A stretch of 64,000 nucleotides of DNA, taken from Primula veris. Its lineage: Eukaryota; Streptophyta; Magnoliopsida; Ericales; Primulaceae. Location: the NCBI GenBank assembly GCA_963682055.1, contig OY821740.1, forward strand, positions 45,032,795-45,096,794. The letters are read 5' to 3'. The notes beneath the pieces were generated by a model that was not told the DNA's origin, did not search any database, and worked only from the letters and a program-made list of their open reading frames with translations. Below are positions 23,959-34,730 of this stretch, one piece after another; position 1 is the stretch's first letter, and every line of letters starts with the position of its first letter. The translations under genes and the position numbers were made by a program.

Positions 23959-24209
23959 TTCTCTCTCTCTCTCTAAAACACCATATACACATATAATATG
24001 TATGCATATCATCTAATTTCCAGCTAATTAACTAAATTAAACGAGGGGAAGAGAGAGAGAGAGAGAGAGAGAGAGGGCGTGGGAGTATTATAATATTCTG
24101 ATTTATTGGTTCGATACTTAATTTGTCCTATTTGGGAATCTAAGCTAGGGTTTTCTTTGCTCTGGTTATCTCTGAAACTATATATATTTAGAGAGAGAGA
24201 GAGAGAGAG
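23959..24209 (+). promoter_or_regulatory. CT and GA tracts around the PP1 5' region
   Basis: A CT tract lies at 23959-23974, a GA tract at 24051-24075 and a second GA tract at 24191-24209, the last ending three bases before the ATG at 24213. GA repeats in plant 5' leaders are known binding sites for BPC/GAGA-binding proteins. The role here is inferred. Confidence 0.5.
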
Positions 24210-24212
24210 GTG

Positions 24213-27200
24213 ATGGCGCAGAACGGGGGGCAAGGGATGGACCCGACGGTGTTGGATGACGTCATAAATAGGCTGTTGGAGTTTCGGAACGCGAGGACGG
24301 TGAGACAGGTGCAGCTCTCGGAAGCTGAGATCCGCCAGCTTTGCACCGTTTCCCGAGAGATCTTTCTTAGCCAGCCTAATCTCTTGGAGCTTGAAGCTCC
24401 CATCAAGATCTGCGGTATATTTTTATTCTTCCCCCCCCCCCCCCCCCTTCGCTCTCTCTATCGATGTGTATGTATATATATGTATGTGTGTGTATTTGTT
24501 TCTGTGTGTTTCTTCTAGCTGTGGTGTTTGTTTTAATGAAAGATTGGTTCTTTTTTGTTTTTCAATGAGTTTCTATCTTTAAGGCTTGTTTAAGAGAGGG
24601 AAAAAACCTCCTTTGAACTCAGATTTTTAGGCTTGCCAGCAGAATGAGTTTCATTTTGTAAGAAAAACTAAGAAAATATATACGTATATATGTGTGTGTC
24701 TGTGTGTGAATGTGTGGATATATGCCATGTGTTTGTTTTTCTTCCAGTTGTGGTGTTTGTTTTATGAAAAAGATCGTTCTTTTCTTTGTTTTTTAATGAA
24801 TTTTATGAAAAATTTGGTCCTTTTGTGTTTTTCAATTTGAGTTTCTATCTCTAAGAGGCGAGAAAGAAAAAAATGCCTTCTTTCATCCTTTTATAGTTTT
24901 TCTAAGCGATCCAATGAAGCTTGTAAGTTTGCTAACAAAATGAGTTGCTACTTATAAGAGAAGGAAAACCGCCCCTCTGAACTCAGGTTTTAGGCTTCCC
25001 AGCAGAATGAGTTCCAGTTTGTAAGAAAAACTAAGAATATATATATATGTATAAGTATATGTATATGTATCTGTGTATGTGCGTGTGCGCATGTGTGTGG
25101 ATGTATGCCATGTGTTTGTGTTCCTTCCAGCTGTGGTGTTTGTTTTTTGAAAGATTGTTTCTTGTTTGTTTGTTTGTTTGTTTGTTTGTTTTTCTATATG
25201 AGTTTCTATCTTTTAGGCTTGTTTATGGGGTAAGAGGAAAAAAAATGTTTTCTTTCATCCTTATACATATAGCTTTTCTAGGCGACCCAATTAAGCTCAG
25301 ATTCTAAGTTTGCTAACAAAATGAGTTGCAAATTACAAGAGAAGAAAAACCTGTTTAAACTCGGATTTTGAGCTTGTTATCAAACGAGTTAGGGAAAAAC
25401 AAGAAAAAATTTATATAGTATGTTTGTGTATGTGTCGATGTATGCCATGTGTTAGTGTTTCTTCCAGTTGTGGTGTTTGTTTTATGAAAGATTGGTTCTT
25501 TTTTGTTTTTTCAATATAAGTTTTTATCTTTTAGGCTTGTTTAAAGGTTTAAGAGGGAAAAAATGCTTTCTTTCAACCTTATACGTATAGCTTTTCTAGG
25601 CGACCCAGTGAAGCTCAGATTCAAAGTTTGCTAACAAAATGAGTTGCAACTTATAAGAGAAGGAATCCCCCCTCAAATTTTTAGGCTTCCCAGCAGAATG
25701 AGTTGCAGTGTGTAAGAGAAACTAAGAAAAATATATATTTATATATGTATATGTGTATATGAAATTCATTTGTGTTATGTGTGTGCGTGTGTGTGGATGT
25801 ATGCCATGTGTTTGTGTTTCTTCCAGCTGTGGTGTTTGTTTTATGAAAGATTGGCTCTTTTTTGTTTTTCAATATTGAGTTTTTATCTTTTAGGCTTGTT
25901 TAAGGGGTAAGAGGGAAAAAATGCTTTCTTTCATCCTTATACATATAGCTTTTCTAGGCGGCGACCCAATTAAGCTCAGTTATTAAGTTTGCTAACAAAA
26001 TGAGCTTGCAACTTATAAGAGAAGAAAAACCTGTTTAAACTTGGATTTTGAGCTTGTTATCAGACAGAGTTGCAGTTTATAAGAAAAAACATATAAAGTA
26101 TATATGTATAAATATGTGTGTGTGTGTGTGTGTATGTGTTGGGATGTATTCCATGTGTTTGTGTTTCTTCCAGCTGTGGTGTTTGTTTCGTGAAAGATTG
26201 GATGAAAGATTGGTTCTTTTTTGTTTATAAATATAAGTTTCTATCTTTAAGGGCCAAGAAAGAAACACAAATGCTTTATTTTATCCTTATGCATAAAGAT
26301 TTTCTAGGCGACCCAAGCTCAGATTGTAAGTTTGCTAACAAAATGAGTTGCAACTTATAGGAGAGGAAACCCCCCCTTTGAACTCAGATTGTTAGGCTTT
26401 CCAGCAGAATGAGTTGCATTTTGTGAGAAAAACTAAGAAAAAACAAAATATGATGGGCTTAAAGCTGCAAGTATGGGTTTTGGTGACAGGGCTAACATGA
26501 GTGTTTATCTTTGCGGCTTGTTTAGAAATTAAGCTGGCTTGTTTGAGGGCCAAGAGCGGAAAAAAATGCTTTCTTCCGTTCGTAAATGTTTGGCCTTTCA
26601 AGGCGACTCTGATGAAACTCAGAATTTACGTTTGCTAATATAACGAGTTGCAATTTATAAGAACAGCAAAAACTTGTTTCAATTCGATTTTTTTGAGCTT
26701 GCCAACAAAATGAGTTGCAGCTTATATGCAAAACCTTGCTTCAATTTGAGTTTTAAGCTCGCCAAGTTGCACCCTATAAGCAAAACAAATTAGTAAGATG
26801 ATTTAAAAGCTACAAGTATGTGTTTTGGTGGAAATGCTAATGGAGAAACAGGTTTTAAGGCTGTGAGAATGTGACAAATGTCTATATAATTTACCAAAAT
26901 TTGTGTTTTTTTATATTTAATACTGGAGTTTACTATACTAGTTATGTCATGCACCTCTGTCTCTTCCTCCCTCTCTCTCTCTATATATATATCACCACCA
27001 GTGTTCTAAAAAGCCAGCCTAGGCGGTAGGCATGGCCTAGAAGCCTAACAAATTAGGCGGGATTAGACGCTAGGGGATTGATTTCCGTTTAAAATCCGTC
27101 TTGCACCTTTTAAAACATTGTATCTTGCACACTACTTATCACACACATACATTTATGTTTCTGTTTCTTGAAGCTGTGTTTTTGTTTTGTGAAAAGGTTG

Positions 27201-27517
27201 GTTGTTGGTTTTGTTGAATTGGGTTTTCTTTTTGATATTGTTGGTAGTTGTGAGGTTAGCATGTTTTGCTGTATATGCATTTATCTGCTTGAAAGGTTGA
27301 TATTGTTTTGTTTCTTGAAGTTAGTTTTCATTGTAGGAATTTATCTTTTAATTGTGTGTAGTTTTGGGGGTGTGGGTTTTGCGTGCAGATAAAGAAAATA
27401 TTTCCCGTTTGCCCATTAGGTCATGGTGGTAATATGATTGTCTCTTCTGACTTTTGGACTTTACTGTTTGACTGTTATGTTATAATTTTTACGCCTGTAT
27501 CTCTCTCTCTATATATA

Positions 27518-27570
<53 letters not shown>

Positions 27571-28038
27571 TGTGTGTGGATGTATATTATGGGTTTGTGT
27601 TTCTTGCAGATATGGTCTTTGATTTGTTAAAGATTGGTTTTTGTTTGTTTTTCAATATGAGCTTTTACCATTTGGGGCATGTTTTCATTGTAGTAAGAAT
27701 ATAAACTGTCTTGTTTGAGAGGTGAGGAAGAAAATGATTTCTTTCATTCCTAGAATTTTTTGCCTTTCAAGGTGATCCATATAAAACTCAGGTTTATAGT
27801 TTGCTAATAAAACGACCGATTTTGAGCTTCTACCGAAATGAGTTGCAGCTTATAAGCAAAAAAAAATGATGAGCGTAAAAGCTGCAATTATGGGTTTTGG
27901 TACCAATGCTAAATTGCTAATAGGGAAAATATTGCCTATTAGGCCATTGTAAGGCTGTGTGAATGTTCATAATTTAGCAAAAGTTGTGTTTCTTAGTTCT
28001 TCGTGCTAGACTTTACTGTGTACTGGTAATGTAAAGAC

Positions 28039-28075
<37 letters not shown>

Positions 28076-31000
28076 AATATGTTTCTATTTCTGAAAGGTT
28101 CGTTTTGTTGAATTGGGTTTTCTATATGAGGTTTTCTTTTTAAGCTTGTTGGTAATTTTGAGGTAAAAAGTGTTTTGCTAGATATACATTTATCTGCTTG
28201 GTAGGTTTAGTTTGTTAAATTTTTCTATCAATTGCTTGTGGTTTTGGGAGTGTGGGTTTTGTTCGCTAATAAAGAAAAGATTGCCTTTTAGTCCTTTAGG
28301 TCACTGTGGGAGTATGGTTGTCTCTTCTTGTCTCAATCACACACATTTATTCTTGTGGTTCTTGAGTTGTATTTACTTGAAGGTAACTGGCATTTTTCAA
28401 AATTGTGATTTTGATTTTGCAAGTACTGGATAGTTTCCGAAAACTGCTGTGGTCCGCAGCAATGAGGATTGAAGAAAGATGACCTTTAGGCCTTGTGCGA
28501 TATCCTGTCCCTCTCTCTCTCTTTCTCTGTCTTTCATGTTTCTGTTTCTAGAAACTATGGTTTGGTTGTCTGAATTTGGTTCTTGTTGGTATGTTGAATT
28601 AGATTTTTGAAGAGTATGCCATATTATTGTTTTGTTTTAGTGATGGACTCAATTTTACGGCGGTTATGTTAACATGGCTCTCTCTCTCATGCTTGTGTTT
28701 CTTGAAGCTATTTGTTTTGCTTGCTTGAATGTTAATTCTTGCTGTTTTGGTTTGTCAACTGATTTTTCGAATTGTAGATAAGGTTTCATGTTAATAGGTT
28801 TTCTACTGATAGATTTTGTTATATGGTGATGTTGCTGAAAAAAGATAGGGGGAAAATGAGTGACGATCTATAGTCCTGTCCAGGTTATGTTAGCATGTCT
28901 TAACTGTTTTGGCATATGTTGCAACTCATTAAGATTGACATTCAGGTACTTTTGTGCAGAGGTGTGTTTTATTGTACAATAATGCAGATAGGGGGAAAAT
29001 GGGTGAGCTGGGTTTGTTAGAATTTGTGAATATATAGTCATGTTCTTATAGTCACTTTTTATTGGACTCTCATATATGCTATTTATGTGTTGTTCTTGTG
29101 ATTCTTGTAGTATTCTGCCCTTGATTTGGTTTTATATCTTGAGTTCTTTGCCAGAAGTTCAAATCTCCTTTGTCGAGACCTGTGAGAACTTGTTCTCAAA
29201 TTGGTAGGCATTCTCAAAATGAAAATGTTGATAAAGTACAGATTCTGTTGAAGCCATAGTGGGGGAATATATTCTCGTGTAATTACTTAGGCTAGTGATG
29301 TCCTTATTGAATTATTTATGTTGCTGGTATCAATCGACAAGAATACTTTGGCTAGTGATGTCCCCTTTAAGTATGGACTAGGGTGATGTTCTGCTCTTTA
29401 CAATTTTTTTTTTTGGTAAGTTTAACTTCAAATGGCTCCCCTTGGATAAATGTCAACTGATCATCCGCTGCTTGGTTAGTTTTATTTAAAAGGGGCAAAC
29501 CTGGTGCTAAAGCTCCCGCTAAGCGTGGGTCGGGGGAGGGCTTGGGCCACTGTGATCTAGATAAGGTTTACACATCAGCTTAGAGGCTGAGGTAATTGGG
29601 CGAAAAGGTTAAGATGAAGCCTTCCTTGCTAAAACATGGATATCGAGTTTAATTTTGCTACTGATTGGATTCATGATTTCTTTGAGGGGATAGGATAAGG
29701 GGGCTTAAATACCATTCAACGCCTGTTTCATGTGTATTTTTCTTGCTTTATTTTGAGATTTTGTTTGCCATTTCTTAAGAAAAGCCAGGTTTTCTTTCCT
29801 CACGAGTCATGGGTCACTAATTTACTCAAATGTTAATAGGTAACGAATTTGATTAGGAGCAGAAGTGAGAGAAAGAGCTGAAGAAGTGGAGTGTATGAAT
29901 AAAAGCAAGTGGGGATCAAGTTATCATCTTAGTACTGAAGGATTAATAGTTACTAATTATATGCATAGCTGTAAGTCACAATTGGCAAATCCTTAAAACA
30001 TTTTTACTGCACGTCAGCAGGGGTAGGAGAGACCAAATTATTAGTATTTTTTTGTTATCAGTGGTGATAGCAGAAGCTATCGACACTTATCTATTTCAAG
30101 TTCTTAGTTAAACTATGTAAGTATCTATTTTACTTCCCCTTCCAATTTCAGTTTCTATATAATTTCCATTTGGAATATCAAATTGATTTTTAATGTTTGG
30201 ATTATCATTTATTTGGTGATATTGTTCGAGGCTTGTACTTCTATCTCCTTTCTTCAGAGTGCCCAAATTTTGAAGCTAATTTATTTTCTTGAATATCTTT
30301 TGTAGGTGACATACACGGCCAATATGGTGACCTTTTAAGACTTTTTGAATACGGTGGTTTTCCTCCCGAAGCCAACTATCTCTTTCTAGGAGACTATGTG
30401 GACAGAGGCAAACAGAGTATAGAAACGATATGCCTTCTACTCGCCTACAAAATCAAGTACCCTGAGAATTTTTTCCTGTTAAGAGGAAACCATGAATGTG
30501 CTTCGATCAATCGTATCTACGGTTTTTACGACGAATGTAAACGGCGTTTTAATGTGAGGTTATGGAAAGTATTTACTGATTGCTTCAATTGCCTACCTGT
30601 GGCTGCCCTTATAGATGACAAAATTTTGTGTATGCATGGTGGTCTTTCACCTGATCTTACAAGTTTGGACCAAATACGGAATTCAAGTCGTCCAACAGAT
30701 GTTCCGGATTCTGGTTTGCTGTGTGATTTACTTTGGTCGGATCCTAGTAGAGAGGTTAGAGGTTGGGGAATGAATGATAGGGGAGTTTCGTACACTTTTG
30801 GGTCTGATAAGGTGGCTGAATTTCTGATGCAGCATGATATGGATCTTGTTTGTCGTGCCCATCAGGTGAAGTATCGCCTTTTCCTCTCTTATTGTATACT
30901 GTAGATGTTTTTTTGTAGTTTGCCATTGAATTGGCTTTATACCACATTCCAAGTATCATCCCTATTTGTAGTTGATGTGACCAACTTTTGTGAGTGACTC

Positions 31001-31855
31001 ATGGTATTTGCAATCTCTTTCAAAAAGGTGAGAGTGATTTGAACAGTTTTTTTAGAGGGCTTAATAATAGTAAAGATGAAAAATTGCAAGTTGTGTTTAA
31101 TTATTTCGATTGAAAAATATTTGTTCACCTGTGCTAAAGTAAGACTATCGGGGTGAAGTGATTGATGAGTTTTTCGACAACTAGTTTTACAACTTGGTTT
31201 TCTAAAAGCAGCTACCATGAGAGATTGGTAAACATTATCGCTTGTGGAGGACTTTCAACGTATTTGATACGGAGTAGTATTACAAAATATTTGTATAATT
31301 CATTTCAAGCCCCTCTATAAACTGTCTTTGAAGGTTTTGTTAGGTTCTTAGTAGCAATCTTCGAGTTTTTTCGTTCTCAATGAGTATTCTGTGCAAAATT
31401 GGGAATTCAGAATTGTATTGTAAATTCGTTGCCAAAGCAACAGTTGCTCACCATTGCCAAAAACAAACCAAGTTCTTTATGTCATTCCTTAGACCCTGGA
31501 AGGTTTTTCCATACTCAAAACGCCTTGTTAGTGGCAACCATTTCTATTGTTTTAGTTTATCATAGAAAATAAGTTTGCATGTAGAAGTTAGAGCACCAAA
31601 AAATAACAAATCAAATTAAGGGGAAAGTTTGAATCAAATTTTATTTTATTTTCCTAATAGTGATTGCATTTTTTCTAGGTTGTCGAGGATGGATACGAGT
31701 TCTTCGCTGATAGACAGCTTGTTACAATATTTTCTGCACCGAACTATTGTGGTGAATTTGACAATGCTGGTGCAATGATGAGTGTTGATGAGAGCTTAAT
31801 GTGCTCCTTCCAGATTTTGAAACCAGCAGATAGAAGGGGGGGACGGTTCTTGTAA
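24213..31855 (+). CDS. TOPP: Protein phosphatase PP1 catalytic subunit (TOPP)
   Basis: Type-one Ser/Thr protein phosphatase catalytic subunit. It dephosphorylates many targets in nucleus and cytosol together with regulatory subunits. Exons are 24213-24414, 30306-30865 and 31679-31855, giving 312 residues, the normal plant TOPP length. Junctions are TGCG/GTAT...TAG/GTGA, CAG/GTGA...TAG/GTTG. The metal-binding motifs are present in order: [10 protein letters not shown] (68-77), GDYVDRG (96-102), LLRGNHE (126-132), MHGGLSPDL and [12 protein letters not shown] across the last junction. [16 protein letters not shown] near the end is the PP1 signature with the toxin-sensitive Cys loop. The protein ends DRRGGRFL without a long tail. 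Intron 1 is unusually long (5.9 kb) and made largely of internal duplications. A possible 3' untranslated exon begins near 33085 after TTGCAG. The paralogue number is not assignable. Confidence 0.96.
27000..27120. mobile_element. CCTAGGCGG-type MITE, second copy
   Basis: The left end AGTGTTCTAAAAAGCC and the right end, whose reverse complement reads CAATGTTTTAAAAGGTGC, are imperfect inverted repeats around a GC-rich interior with GCCTAGGCGG and TTAGGCGGGATTAGACGC. The interior resembles the element at 1093-1294. It is inserted in PP1 intron 1. No target duplication is clear. Confidence 0.6.
27521..27568. repeat. (TA)n microsatellite
   Basis: A pure TA run of nearly 50 bases inside PP1 intron 1, next to one of the TG-rich repeat units. 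It is likely to vary in length between individuals. Confidence 0.9.
29488..29580 (-). mobile_element. Au-like SINE fragment
   Basis: The minus strand carries a block ending GGGAGCTTTAGCACCAGG then TTTGCCCCTTTT, which from memory matches the 3' half of the widespread plant Au SINE (AGCGGGAGCT...CACCAGG...GCCCTTTT). The tRNA-derived 5' half with A and B boxes is not recognisable, so it is truncated or too diverged. It lies in PP1 intron 1. Confidence 0.5.
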
Positions 31856-32549
31856 ACACCTGCAGTATTAAATTACACTGAGGTAGTCAGGTTAGTTTTG
31901 TGATTTGTATGAGAAGTATCTTTGTTTTCATATTTTTCTTCAATCATGGAAGACTTGCTGCCTGCTTTCTAACCATTCATATCTTCACAAACAAGAAAAT
32001 TATCTATTATCGGTTGCCTAGAACTGTTTCCCTGATTCAATTGTTACCACAAGCACTAATTTGTTACACTTTTTCTTATTGACCACACCGACTACTCGTA
32101 ATAATCATATTTATGGCCCTTACTAGAAAATCCATGTTCTTGCCATTGTGCCATTTTTCTTCATCTCTCGTTCCTTCCCACAATTTTGTTATCCTCCATC
32201 TACACAATAGCCTTCCCGTTTTCTTTTGGACAGCTGTTTTTTCCCACTCCTTCGGCTGCAGCTTTTTTCTATGCCTTTTCACGAGCTGAGTTATACATAC
32301 ATGTTGCTTTGCGTTGTACAGTATGACTCTTGGGAAATTTGTGTACTTGTGGATCTGTGCAATCTTAAACTGCTTTCTTAACTTGGTAACTTCTGCATAT
32401 GCATGTTAAGTTGCTAACAATATTCAATATGTTGCATACTTAGCTAGCTCATATAATTTGGTCCTCCAACACAGAAGGGGATGGACTGTTCACAATAGGA
32501 AATTCCCTTTAATCTCAGTGCCATACGCTTTTTTATCATACAAAGCGAT

Positions 32550-32590
<41 letters not shown>

Positions 32591-34077
32591 CTCATATATA
32601 CATACATGTCTTTGTGTGTGTGTGAAACTCCTCTATTTTCCCCTCACATTTTTTTTGTTTATAATAAACATTCTTTGCTAAAGTCTTATCTAAAATTCAA
32701 AACAAGTCTGTGCACCACATTATTAGTTTACTTGAACAGTTGAATCTATAATACCAATCAAAGATCTAGTATTTTTTTTTCCAAAGATCTAGTCTGTGTC
32801 CCATAGTTAGGACATGCTTGTTTATATGAGCAAGTATAATTTATTTAAGTATCGGTTCTTGAATATAGCAGGGTTCAATATTATGATTTATTTTGCATAC
32901 ATTATACTATGAAATGAGATCAATTATGGCAGGGTTACAGCTTTATCGGCTTCTGTTTGCAAGTGAAGAGGTTAATATTTGTATGCTACTTTGCTAGCCC
33001 AGTGTTAGGTTTTTGTTTTTATAAACGTATATCAGGTATGCTTCATTATACATATCTTCTCATTGTCTTCTTTTTGTGTTGCAGTATCCAAAGCTGGTAG
33101 AAAATTCAAACGTGCTTCCAGAAGCGACTTGAGAAGCCGAGGTGTAAAACATAGAATTATTTTTCGACATTTTTTTGGAAAATTGTATTTTAAGGTGGAG
33201 ATCTTGGCCCTTCATTAGAAAGGGTTGCTCAAGACTGCCAAAGAGTGTTTTTGGCATGTTTTTATTTTTATTGACTTGTTCAATTAACAGAAGCTGGCTA
33301 AATGTATTCATTCAGTTCTGTAATTGCTCCGCAAGAGTAGATTGTAGAAACAATTAAATGATTTTCTTGTCCTTGTCAGATGCAAAATCTTGTTAGCAGT
33401 GGTTTACGGAGGAAACAATTTATTTCTTCAGGTCTTGGATTTGAAACTTCATTAGGTTTGGCAAGCGAGTATTCTTTTTCTTTCAAAGTAAATAGCATTA
33501 GTACATCAATGGAAAAAGACACCTATAGGAGCGATTAAATCCAAATTTTCTTCATTTTCTGTTGGGGTTTGTCAAGGTTCTAACCTCATTTCGCGTTCTA
33601 CTTTGATCGTAATATAGTTGTGGTAAAAAAATGGGCCATTTGAAATTAGCCAATGGAAAAAGTCATCAATATTTTTTTTTTAAAAAGATCTTCTAAACTA
33701 TGTAAATCCCCATGTTTCTGTTTTTGGAAATGGAGGACAGAGATCAAGTCATTGACGCTCTGAAATCATTTCAATTTTGTGCCATCTCAAAACTTAAAAT
33801 TCCAACTCATGTGGCTATCATAACCATATAAATAGTTGCGAGCCGGGTTGACAAACTTCAGTCATGGTTCTATGACTTCCCACATGGTTATAGACTGTTG
33901 GATGTTTCTCATGATTGCGGTAGGCTGGATAAAAAGGTAAATGAAAATTCTTACAACACCACATCGTATAAACTGTTCATGAACGGGTCTAATAGTTTAG
34001 ATCAATCCATTCCTGCTGCATGACTAGAAGAATATTTAAGGTTGCGGCTTCCCGAAGGACTTGACGATTCGCCAATT
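31856..34077. other. PP1 3' region and spacer before RPB7
   Basis: The region just after the PP1 stop is its 3' untranslated region. A likely spliced 3' exon starts after TGTTGCAG near 33084 and contains TATCCAAAGCTGG. A (CA)n run lies at 32553-32587. No other coding sequence is visible. Confidence 0.45.
32553..32587. repeat. (CA)n microsatellite
   Basis: A pure AC dinucleotide run of about 35 bases, 700 bp downstream of the PP1 stop codon. Confidence 0.9.
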
Positions 34078-34263
34078 GGCGAAGCTAAGGACCATAAATG
34101 GTGTAGTGCCGAATTTGCATAAAAGTGAATGTTACAGTGGAAAAATACTATTATAACATACTTTAGTAAAAATGCATAATAAATTTAAAATAAAATAAAA
34201 ACCTAAAATTTAAAATTATGAACGGTGCCATGACCCCCCCGATTGTCTTCACTTAGCTTCGCC
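34078..34263. mobile_element. MITE with 12-bp perfect terminal inverted repeats
   Basis: GGCGAAGCTAAG at 34078-34089 is exactly mirrored by CTTAGCTTCGCC at 34252-34263. The 186-bp element has an AT-rich interior and a C-run near its right end and no open frame. CAATT occurs next to both ends but not directly abutting, so the target duplication is uncertain. Confidence 0.6.
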
Positions 34264-34691
34264 CTTCAATTTTTTGTATGGTTAAGCCGGGTCAACATTT
34301 TATGTACGTTTTAATGAAATCTAATCAAAACTTAAGTTTAAGGTATTTCATTGAACTTGTTTGAAATTGAGTTTCATACCTTTGGACCTTCTTTTTTGTT
34401 GCTAATTCTCCAATAAATTTATGTTCTTAAACCCCAACCCTGATTTCAACAAAGTCCAAAAAAAAAAAAAAAAAAAAAAAATATATCGTAATTCTGAATT
34501 ACGGTTTGTACTTTGCAATTACGGTTTTGACATAAAAAAAAATTTGATTGCAGTAAAACAATACAGTCTCGTTCTTAAGAAGAGACTGAATTTTTCGACC
34601 AAAATCCTAAATCCGAATTACAAACATACATCTGCAGTCCAAAAATCCAGCCTCCCTTCTTAAACCCCAACCCTGATTTCAACAGTCACAA

Positions 34692-34717
34692 TCTCTCTCT
34701 CTCTCTCTCTCTCTCTA
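34692..34717 (+). repeat. CT microsatellite in RPB7 5' leader
   Basis: A pure CT tract ends 13 bp before the RPB7 start codon at 34731. It lies on the coding strand, as in the Rab, coiled-coil and SMO2 genes. Confidence 0.8.
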
Positions 34718-34730
34718 GAGAAGAAGAAAG

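Larger units (their letters stand above)
24415..28340 (+). repeat. Tandemly duplicated segments in PP1 intron 1
   Basis: A unit with TG-rich microsatellite, ATGCCATGTGTTTGTG, TTCTTCCAG and CTGTGGTGTTTGTTTT recurs with its key motif at about 24722, 25105, 25441, 25801 and 26148, so the period is 336-383 bp. Each unit also carries GTTTGCTAACAAAATGAGTT. A longer duplication joins about 26.6-27.47 kb to 27.78-28.34 kb, sharing TTTTGTTGAATTGGGTTTTCT (near 27208 and 28106) and GTGTGGGTTTTG (27369 and 28249). Each unit contains a pyrimidine-rich stretch ending in CAG, resembling a splice acceptor. The intron appears to have grown by nested tandem duplication. Confidence 0.85.

Noticed and set aside
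32553..32587. (CA)n tract as a Z-DNA regulatory element
   Set aside because: A microsatellite of this size is common, and nothing else in the sequence supports a regulatory role.
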